From Gerris lacustris (taxonomy: Eukaryota > Arthropoda > Insecta > Hemiptera > Gerridae): DNA of 64,000 nt. The stretch is from positions 33,741,105 to 33,805,104 of the forward strand of contig OX578278.1 in assembly GCA_951217055.1 (NCBI GenBank). Direction: 5' to 3'. The notes below the pieces were generated by a model. That model ran no database searches. It saw nothing but the letters and a program-made list of their open reading frames with translations, and had not been told where the DNA came from. Below are positions 12,242 to 21,438 of this stretch, one piece after another (the stretch's first letter is position 1; the number at the start of each line of letters is the position of its first letter). The position numbers and the translations under genes are program-made.

Positions 12242-12492
12242 CAAATATATCGATGGCATGCTTTAGATTTGGTGTTGGGGAGATCCGTTGTACAAAGATT
12301 TGTCCTTTTATATAGGTTTAAGATCAGCTCTCTGGATGGTTGTCATTTATGTGAAGTAAATAAATTTGGAAATATTTTTTTTTTCACTAACATTATATAT
12401 TATATAACAATAACAATTATATTATCAACATTACATACGATTCAACAGAAAAATTTAAAAACGTAGTATATAAAAAGTTCTTTTTATCTTGA

Positions 12493-14440
12493 AATGATTT
12501 ATTATTATTTTAATTGAAAATTAAAACAATACTTATATAACATATTGTAGTTGGTTTTGGGCGCTAATATTTATTCATATATACATATTATGATAAATAC
12601 TAATTAAATATCTTAACTAAAACTGACTATCCAAAACAAATTGGATTTGAAAATGTAGAATGCCTACTATTGACCACTTTAGAAAGTTCTTTAATAGCTC
12701 TGTTGAAATTAGTATAATTGATTTTCTTATCTAGAACTAAGGGAGCAGAAATCAAAATCAATACTTTAAAATATAAAATAAATTATTATTATATTTAAAT
12801 GTCCCTCTTTTCATTTCTCATTTGTTTTCGATTTTTCCGCTCTGATTGCATTTTCTTTTAAGTAATTTAATAGTGGAACTTAAAATAAACAAGATTCTCT
12901 AAAAAAGATAAAGAAAGAAAGGGGACATCAACTTAAGGTCTTACAAAGAAAAAACAAAAACAAAGTTAAAGTATGCGGGTACCACTTTGGAAGAAACAAA
13001 AAAAAAAATAGTTGTGTTTGGGAGTTAAATCGAGGAGTTAAGGACAGGATCCTCTGTCTTGGGGCTATTTACATGATGATGGACATTGTTCTTCGTTGTC
13101 ATTGTAACAAGACATGTTTATGATTCTGTTGGACATGAGGTATTTGTTGTAACATGTCACTCTATATGTTAATACGTTTGAAAGAGAAACAGTCTATCCT
13201 GTTGTACTTGTTAGAAAGATCTGGACAGTGATCTATGTATAAAAATAAATGTAGACATGAATAAGCGATTATATAAAAATTTGGTGTCATGCTACTTAGA
13301 TATTATGTGTTATTGTATGTCTTTAAACAAAGTAATAGATTATGCTATACCCAAATAGTTATTTTATACTATATACAGATGATAACATATACACAACAAG
13401 TGTTGTATTATTGAACTATTGTTCATTGATTCAAACAGGAGAGCTACGGAGTGTGATAATTTAAATGTATTTTTAAAATTGATGAGTTTATAAATACCTC
13501 CAAGAAACATAAAAGTTTTTTACAAAAACGTGAGTATCTAGTTTTCAAATTCCTTCCCCCTTATTTCTATACCCCCTCCTCTTGGATAAATAATTTGCAA
13601 AGCCCCCTAATTAGTAATTGATTCCGACTTCCGACCAATGGAGAAACAGTTTAAAAATGTAGCTTTCCGGGAAAAGCAGAGGCGCTTTCCTTTTGTAATT
13701 TTTATACATTACTACTGATTTCCTAAACTATCTATAATAACATAATAAAGATTGTTGTTTATTCAGAGATGTGTTCGGAAAAAGATAATTTCGTTTACAA
13801 TCGATTTCTTAAATTAAAATAAGCTAAAACTAAATAGATTTATTCTATCGTCGGCCCCTTTTAAAGCTTTGCTATTTATAGAATGTAAAGAGTAGGATTT
13901 TTTAAGTTCAAGGTCAGAAGTGTCGATTGCGGGTGTGTGAGAAACATTGAATAAGTTCCTATGTATATTATTATTTTAGCTTTATTATTGTTTTTATTTA
14001 TGGTTTTTATATCCCGCTATACCGTTGCTATTCTTGGCAAGTGGGCGTTGGGCGACCTCCGTTTGAAGTGATTGAACGGTCCTGAGAGTTCCGGTGGGCG
14101 GATTGTAAGTCGCCCCGGGCGTTTTTAAGACTAAGTAGAGTCCAAATAGTTTTGACTCAACGGTACCTTCTTCTAAACGGCAATTTTAACCTTCTTGTCA
14201 TGTTGAAAATATATGTATATAAATATTAACGGCAAATAATTTTTTTCAGAACAAATTACCTGTGATTTAAAAGTATTTATTTATTTTAATTTTTTTATGA
14301 GTAAAAGTCATTCAGTTGTTAAACTATAGCATTTTAGTTGAAAAGATGAGTAGTGGAATCGCTGGATTACGATAAAGCAATCAATACGTCTCTCCTCTTA
14401 AAGTAGCTTTATTATACATAGCCGGTTTAACTCTTATATT
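12493..14440. other. A+T-rich, one family H copy, no gene
   Basis: 13555-13630 repeats the 'tttctat(a/g)ccccctc...gataatttgcaaa' block of 2005-2090. 14025-14130 is a modestly G+C-richer patch with no frame or motif that I recognise. Confidence 0.45.
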
Positions 14441-14548
14441 AGTTTATCATATTATCTTTTGTATTTTTTATCATATCATCTTTTGTTTAGTTTATCATAT
14501 CATCTTTTGTTTAGTTTATCATATCATCGTTTGTTTAGTTTATCGTAT
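14441..14548 (+). repeat. 24-bp minisatellite, ~4.5 copies
   Basis: Tandem copies of AGTTTATCATATCATCTTTT plus GTTT at 14441, 14465, 14489 and 14513, with a partial fifth. The later copies are nearly identical and the first is the most diverged. Confidence 0.9.
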
Positions 14549-17500
14549 CACAACCATTTCAATTCATGGCTCGGCTATTATTGTCCACTATAGTGCTGAA
14601 AGTCGTCTTAGTTTCGTATGTAATCATTAGTTTCATATATAATCATCACTTTGTGATTAACCCCTCATAGGTGGTCCATTAAAGAAGCCCAATTGGGTGG
14701 TCCATTCAGATTTTTTTTAAAGAGGGATTGGTCGCTTTACACATTTAGTCATCTATCTTGAATTCGAATTTATATTGGCCCCTGATAATAGGGTTAAGTT
14801 TTACTTATAATTAATAAAACGTAGGTCAACTCGACGCTGTCGGCGACCAATACAATTGCTGTAAAGATTTTTCTATTAGGATCTGGCTTCTTGTAGGTTT
14901 TTGCTTGACGGATTATAATTTATTTATATTTTATATTGAATTAGTATTATTAAAAATCCTTACACTTACGAAAAATTCTAATAACTGTGAATTTTGTCTA
15001 AAGACCCAGTAATCGCTTGGACATAATATTTAGTGTAGAATTGAAATAAATATAAAACATATATACTATTAATACTACCTATATAAATATAAACTTAAAA
15101 TGTTTTTCTATGTATCTACTGTATTATATAAACTAACGTAATTATTATTCCAATACTGTTATCTCAAAAATCATTTAAACTTTGGTTGTGGGAGCGACGT
15201 ATAACCAGGAAATCAGAATTTATATTTTTAAGTGGTAAAGGGAGATTTCAAATAATTTGTTTTATATCTTGGGGGAAATTAATTATCTGGTCAGAGAAAC
15301 AATATCGTTTGCCTTTTAAACTTAACGGTTTACGAGGAAAATAAATAAATAAAAGATAATTGATTGGTCCTCAACCATTGTAGGAATACATTAAATATTA
15401 AATAAATACATTAAAATTAAAATTAATACATGAAAAAGAGTATAGTTTCCCCTCCTTCATGTTGATTCTATTTTCTCTATTCCTCACACCATATTTGGAT
15501 ACATATTATTTTTTTACTATGATCATAGAATACTACAGTACAATATTTGTAATAATTCGCTCACTTCATTGTTAGAGCTATGCGACTTCTTATCATTTCT
15601 TTTTTATTATTTTTCCTATAGATAGTCATGAGGGATGAACATTTTTTTAATAAAAACGAATATTTTCTTTATAGGCCTTGAAATGATTATCCAGATTTAC
15701 ATTATTAGCTATTTATAATTTAACATCAACCTATCATTGAAGCAATCGTATGGTGATAAATATCTTACTATATTATTAAAAATGTTTTGTAATCAAAATT
15801 CAATATCCAGTTCTCTCATTGGCTCCTCTCCAGTTTTTGTCAATTTTCCCCGGCTGTCTAAAGTTAATACTAATTGTAAAAAGAGTAGGTATACACTGTT
15901 AGTTAAACAAAGTCAGGGATATCTCGAGACCTCACCGAGAAAAGGGGGGGAGTTGAGTGTGCTATTGTTATGTGCATTTAAATATGGAAAAATTGACTGC
16001 ACAGACGTGCATGCGTAACTTCAGCCAATCAGACTGTTGAGATAGCCAGAGCACGTCTTCGTGCCTCATTCTCTTTTTCTTTTCGTGCCTCATTCTCTCG
16101 CCAGACCTCGTCCTCGGTCACACTTAAATGTATTCCAAATTGCAATGTCACTAAGTTATCGTCACATGTGTAAACGTCTCTGACCCACAAACAGACACGG
16201 CGTATATTTTGTTGAATGTAAGAAGCTTGCTACCTATCTTCAATTATTTAGTCAGTTAATGTTTAAATTTATATAAGTTTATAAATATTTTTTATGCAAG
16301 ATTATTTTTAATAAACCAGATCAATTTCGGCTGTAATTAATCAGTTAATTACTAGAAATTATTGGTATTATCATTATTTATGTTATGGTGCGAAGTGATA
16401 GTAATTAATTAATTGCTATACGTTATAATAGTGTATATTGGATGAATAGCTGAATTGGACTAAGTGAATCCATATGGTATCTACTAATACTAACTGACCA
16501 GTTTAACTAACTACACGTTTCCTCATATTTAAGATACAATAATGTAACTTTAGTTGAAGTCCATTGCGGATAATTTTTGTTGAGAACCTATGATTGAAAT
16601 TACGTAATTATATCTTTTCTATTCACCAAATTATCTTGCTATATCTTTCGTTCTATCCTATAGTTAAAAACTTGAAATGTTCACTAAACTTTACAAATGT
16701 AAACTCTGAATATGTTCAATTTTTTGGTGGTAGCTTGCCTAGACCAGTTAAAAGTTTAATAATGGGAGTTATTTTTAGTTTTAACGGCCCCTTCCTGTAG
16801 ACGAAGGGCGGATAATATTTACGGTCTGGTGAGATAGTTTTTAACAACTATCGTCAATCAACAAAGCGGTTCTGGACAGAATCCAGTGAGTAGTTTGGTT
16901 CATCCGTGCCATTAGCATTCTTCTCAACTTCTATCAACGAGTACTTATCAACCCTGTGATGGCTAAACTTGAAAAAACTACTTCTGGGAAACGAGTTAGT
17001 TAGGAAGTGCAATAGAGAAAGTAGTTAAGAAGTTAAATAAAATAGCACTTTTTTCTTTCTTTTCATTAGCTTGGAGAATTAAAATCATTGCTTAATTTTC
17101 TTTATTTATTCTCTTCAAGAATAAAAGTTGATAAAGTTGGTATTAAGATAGTGAATCATATGACTCATTTCTCGTCGTAGAAGTTCCTTGAAAATAAAAA
17201 CCAACAGCGTTTGAGTTTACTAATAAAATTTTTATCCAGGGTCGGTTAGTTATATCATGAACTAACCGGGCTAATGAGATACCCACAAATATTTATGTCT
17301 GGTCTCTCTCTTATGTACTCATATGGAAGAAAATTTAGTACAAGTTGTATCGGACAGATTAAAAAGCTAATAATTAAATGACAAAAGTCAAATCCAAATA
17401 AAGTTCAATTAAATGAATATATAAATTATAAAAAAATAACCATAAATATCTTAAACCTATTTAAAAAAATAATTAAACAAACATTTTTAATATATGCTTT

Positions 17501-17730
17501 AAGGGTTTTCATTTGATGCTAATCTCGTAATTTAAAAAGAAGAAACCTTAAAAAATTAATCGACTTCTACTTAAGTGCCAAATCTCATTCAAATCGGTCA
17601 AGCAGTTCTCAAGTGATCCTCCGCCAAACAGGCACACAAAATTTTTTTTTTTTAGCTTAATCGTCATAAAACTACTTGAAACGGAAAAATAAAAAATATT
17701 ATGCCAATCCAATAAATGTATATATATTTG
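14549..17730. other. A+T-rich stretch, no supported gene
   Basis: 15737-16018 (93 codons) and 16594-16800 (68 codons) are open but show no domain. 16020-16135 is G+C-richer, has an AGCCAATCAG word and a twofold tandem of CGTGCCTCATTCTCT (16059-16100). 17560-17650 has a 'caaatcggtcaagcagttctcaag' type repeat word. Nothing else stands out. Confidence 0.45.
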
Positions 17731-17736
17731 AATATA

Positions 17737-17774
<38 letters not shown>
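17731..17774. repeat. (AT)n microsatellite, left flank of LTR element
   Basis: An AT dinucleotide tract that resumes at 26542 on the far side of the LTR element. The element therefore inserted into one long (AT)n tract. The target duplication is probably ATAT or similar but cannot be delimited inside the repeat. Confidence 0.9.
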
Positions 17775-17777
<3 letters not shown>

Positions 17778-18249
17778 CAACGGACATATTTCCTCAGAGA
17801 CCAATACCACGGTTCAGCCGGAATGATTTGTACTTTTGGTAGTTGAAGGGGGGTCGCGGGGCTCGTCGGGGTGCGCGGGGTAGAGGACCCCGGGCCTTGG
17901 CTTCCCCTTCCAGCGCCACTGGAGGGGAGCCTAGTGGGCGGGCCTACTCCCTCCCGCACCCCTGGGGAGCCTGGTGGGGAGAGAGGCTAGGTACCCAGCC
18001 TGGAGCCTTCATTCAGTGCCACTTGCTCCGGAGCCTCCGGCTTGGCCACTTCTCCTCTCTCTCTCACTCCCTTCCCTCTAGCCTTCCCTATTAGGTATTG
18101 CTATATTCATTATTGTATTTTGTAATTATTGTATGTATTCTTTTTGACGTGATTATACAGGTTAATATGGAGTAGTGTTTTTTTCTTTCAGGACCCGTCT
18201 CCCTATCACTCCCGTCCTTTCCTCCGCGAGGGAATGTATACCCGTGGGA

Positions 18250-19365
18250 CCCTTTGTTGCACGTCCGGCTATGGGATGTCACTGTAGCCCGGCTTTTTGT
18301 CTGCAGCCAGTTAGGTTGTCACTTTCTGGCCTCACTCTTCTTTTACCTCTGCTATGTCGTGGTCAGACGTAGCCGGCCTAAGCTTTTCCTTGCCGCTAGC
18401 AGGTGGTCACTGTTAGCCTTCCCTTTATCATCCGTCGGTTGGGTTGTCACCTTCCGGCCCCCTAGGTTTTTTCCTAACGCGCCACCGGGTGTCACGGTTG
18501 GCTTGTTTCCAATAAGCTGGTGGGATGTCACTTCCAGCGCCTTCCCTTTTGGTCTGGTCGCAGTACGGCTGTCACGTTCTGCTCTCCCGCTTCTCCCCTT
18601 TCCGCTGTCAGGATGTCACTGTCAGCCCTTTCATATTAGCTGGTTAGGTTGTCACTCTCCAGCATTTTGTTCAGTCAGTGGGGTTGTCACCTCTGACGCG
18701 TCCTTTTTTCCCTTTCGCTGTCCGGGCGTCACGGATAGCCCCCCTTTCCAATTTAGCTGGTGGGGATGTCACTCCCAGCGCCGTCCTTTCTTGTCCTCTC
18801 GCCATTCGGCTGTCACGTTTGGCCCAACCTTTGCAGTTTTCGCTGGTGGGATGTCACCTCCAGTGCCCCTTCTGTTGGCCTAACCGCAGTTCGGTTGTCA
18901 CGTTCTGCCCTCACCTTTCTCCCTTTCCGCTGCCAGGGTGTCACTGTCAGCTCTTTGTAAGTTAGCTGGTTAGGTTGTCACTTTCCAGCCTTTTAGTCTA
19001 GTCAGTTGGGTTGCCACCTCTGACACGGCCTCTTTTCCCGTCCACTGTCCGGGTGTCACGGATAGTCTCTTTCTCCGTAGCTGGTGGGGATGTCACTCCC
19101 AGCGCCGACCTTTATATACCCGCCGTTCGGCTGTCACGTTCGGCCTAAACCCCCTTGAAGTATACCGCTGGTTGGGCTGTCACCTTCCGGCTTCCCCTCT
19201 TTCCCCGGCCGCCTTCTGGGTGTCACAGGAGGTCCTTTGCTCTTCCTCTGGTAGGCTGTCACTATCAGAACGTGCCATTTATTCCCTGTAGCCACTGTGT
19301 GGTTGTCACGTACAGTCGTTCCACACTATCCTGTTTTATTCCGCCCGCTGATAGGGGGTCACTGT
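18250..19365 (+). repeat. TGTCAC monomer array, 5' LTR unit A
   Basis: About two dozen diverged monomers of roughly 35-60 bases, each with a core like GGNTGTCACNNYCNGNC, within G+C-rich pyrimidine-skewed sequence. A higher-order period of ~350 bases is visible: the series at about 18590-18860 is repeated with changes at about 18930-19150. Long open frames here (for example 18254-18883, 209 codons) are by-products of the repeat and hold no known domain. Confidence 0.85.
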
Positions 19366-19480
19366 CAGCCGTCCTGGGTCTAGGTCCGTTATTTAGTGTA
19401 TTTTCTGTTCCAGGTGGTGAGCAGACGACGCCAGCTGCTGCGTCGAGCCGAGTTTGTCTCTTCTCGAGTCAAAGAGAGAC

Positions 19481-19491
19481 TGGCGACCGTG
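19481..19491 (+). other. PBS-like word inside the LTR (unit A)
   Basis: TGGCGACCGTG matches the first 11 bases of the real PBS at 21130. Equivalent 12-base matches occur at 20991-21002 and 26406-26417, so this is a fixed LTR component. It lies ~120 bases before the LTR end. Confidence 0.7.
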
Positions 19492-20009
19492 TAAGAAAGT
19501 ATTTTATGTTTCAGGTCCCTCCTTTTGCCCCCGGGACTGGTCGGGGCCTCGACAGGAGCTCGCGATCCCCCGGTTGTGCGCCCCGCGGCCACTAGGGCCC
19601 GGGCGCCGGTGTCAAATTTCCATTCGGCTGTCACGTTTGGCCTAACCTTTGCAGTTCCCGCCGTTCGGCTGTCACGTTCGGCCCGAACCCCTTTGATGTA
19701 TATAGCTGGTTGGGCTGTCACCTTCCGGCTTCCCTTCTTTCCCCGGCCACCTTCTGGCTGTCACAGGAGGTCATTTGTCACTTCTCCTCTCTCTCTCTCT
19801 CCCTTCCCTTTAGCCTTCCCTACTAGGCATTATATATATTGTATTTTGTATTTTGTAATTATTGTATGTATTCTTTTGACGAGATTACACAGGTTAACTT
19901 GATGGAGTAGTGTTTTTTTTTTCAGGACCCGTCTCCCTATCTCGACTCCCGACCTTTCCTCCGCGAGGGAATGTATACCCGTGGGACCCTTTGATGCACG
20001 TCCGGCTAT

Positions 20010-20870
20010 GGGAGGTCACTGTAGCCCGGCTTTTTGTCTGCAGCCAGTTAGGTTGTCACTTTCTGGCCTCACTCTTCTTTTACCTCTGCTACGTCATGGT
20101 CAGACGTAGCCGGCCTAAGCTTTTCCTTGCCGCTAGCAGGTGGTCACTGTTAGCCTTCCCTTTATCATCCGTCGGTTGGGTTGTCACCTTCCGGCCCCCT
20201 AGGTTTTTTCCTAACGCGCCACCGGGTGTCACGGTTGGCTTGTTTCCAATAAGCTGGTGGGATGTCACTTCCAGCGCCTTCCCTTTTGGTCTGGTCGCAG
20301 TACGGCTGTCACGTTCTGCTCTCCCGCTTCTCCCCTTTCCGCTGTCAGGATGTCACTGTCAGCCCTTTCACATTAGCTGGTTAGGTTGTCACTTTCCAGC
20401 ATTTCGTTTTGGTCAGTGGGGTTGTCACCTCTGACGCGGCCTTTTTTCCCTTTCGCTGTCCGGGCGTCACGGATAGCCCCCTTTTCCAATTTAGCTGGTG
20501 GGGATGTCACTCCCAGCACCGTCCTTCTTGTCCTCTCGCCATTCGGCTGTCACGTTTGGCCTAACCTTTGCAGTTCCCGCCGTTCGGCTGTCACGTTCGG
20601 CCCGAACCCCTTTGATGTATATAGCTGGTTGGGCTGTCACCTTCCGGCTTCCCTTCTTTCCCCGGCCACCTTCTGGCTGTCACAGGAGGTCATTTGTCCT
20701 TTCTCTGGTAGGCTGTCACTGCCAGACCTTTCCCCTTTATTCCCTGTAGCCACTGTGCGGTTGTCACGTACAGTCGTTCCACACTATCCTGCTTTTGCCC
20801 TACCACTGACAGGGGGCCACTGTCAGTCGTCCTTGTATTCCGCCGGCGGGGTTGTCACCTCCGGCCACTA
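20010..20870 (+). repeat. TGTCAC monomer array, 5' LTR unit B
   Basis: About 20 monomers, nearly the same in order and sequence as those of the 3' LTR array at 25425-26280, and lacking the extra higher-order block of unit A. Overlapping frames at 19910-20434, 20386-20871 and 20498-20749 are repeat by-products. Confidence 0.85.
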
Positions 20871-20990
20871 GGATCGGGGTAGTGTGATGCTTTATGCTTT
20901 GTTTCAGATGGCCCGTGAGATCGACGCCGGTAGATGCGTCGCCGACTCAGTGTCATGGCGAGTTTGTCTCTTCTCGCGTCAAAGAGAGAC

Positions 20991-21002
20991 TGGCGACCGT
21001 GA
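20991..21002 (+). other. PBS-like word inside the LTR (unit B)
   Basis: TGGCGACCGTGA, 12 bases identical to the start of the true PBS. It is preceded by a short potential stem (GTCTCT...AGAGAC) at about 20964-20989. Confidence 0.7.
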
Positions 21003-21129
21003 TTGGTAGGAGTCTTTTGTTTCAGGTCCACTTCCTTTGCCCCCGGGACTGGTCGGGGCTATGACAGGAGCTCGCGATCCCCCGGTTGTGCGCCCCGCGG
21101 CCACTAGGCCCCGGGCGCCGGTGTCAAAT

Positions 21130-21146
21130 TGGCGACCGTGACAGGA
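21130..21146 (+). other. Primer-binding site for tRNA-Arg
   Basis: TGGCGACCGTGACAGGA is complementary to the 3' end of tRNA-Arg (UCG anticodon type): CCA plus the acceptor stem and the start of the T arm, 17 bases without mismatch as judged from the remembered tRNA sequence. It lies three bases (AAT) after the LTR end GGTGTCA, the normal spacing for priming minus-strand synthesis. Confidence 0.9.
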
Positions 21147-21438
21147 CCGATTGTTTTGTTTTTCCTGCGTCGTTTTCCAGGTTACTTCCCACGTTGTCCC
21201 TCCCCCATCGATTTGATCTGCGGCACCAGGAGTCTGCTTTAGAGGTTTCTGCGTTGCCCTGTTCCTGTCTTCTCGTTGTTTCTTTGTCCTGTTCCTTTCC
21301 CTTTTCAGGAGACCTGTCCGTTAGGTCGGTGTAGTTGTTAGGAAGACGGTCCGGTTTTGTTTATTTAGTTACCGTAAAATTTTGTAACGTGACTTTTGTG
21401 ATTGTTAAAGACTTTAATTAATTTAAATTTAAGTGATA
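21147..21438 (+). other. Leader between PBS and ORF
   Basis: About 290 bases, first pyrimidine-rich and then A+T-rich. It contains acceptor-like words (TTTTCCAG near 21179, TTTTCAGG near 21303), so splicing of the leader is possible but unproven. Packaging signals, if kept, would be expected here. Confidence 0.5.

Larger units (their letters stand above)
17775..21126 (+). repeat. 5' LTR, expanded by internal duplication
   Basis: The start (17775 to about 18060) matches the 3' LTR start at 24928 almost exactly. The body then occurs twice: unit A about 18046-19617 and unit B about 19775-21126. Between them lies a ~156-base piece (19618-19774) equal to the LTR interior at about 20541-20697. Unit A runs through the true LTR end (GGTGTCA at 19608-19614) plus the AAT that normally follows the LTR before the PBS, then jumps back into the LTR. 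This fits template switching or recombination with a copy that included the LTR/internal junction. Unit A also carries an extra block of TGTCAC monomers relative to B and the 3' LTR. U3/R/U5 limits are not determinable by eye. Confidence 0.85.

Noticed and set aside
18254..18883. 209-codon open frame and several overlapping long frames in the LTR arrays
   Set aside because: They arise because the G+C-rich TGTCAC array has few stop codons. Two or three frames are open at once, the content is repetitive, and there is no domain.
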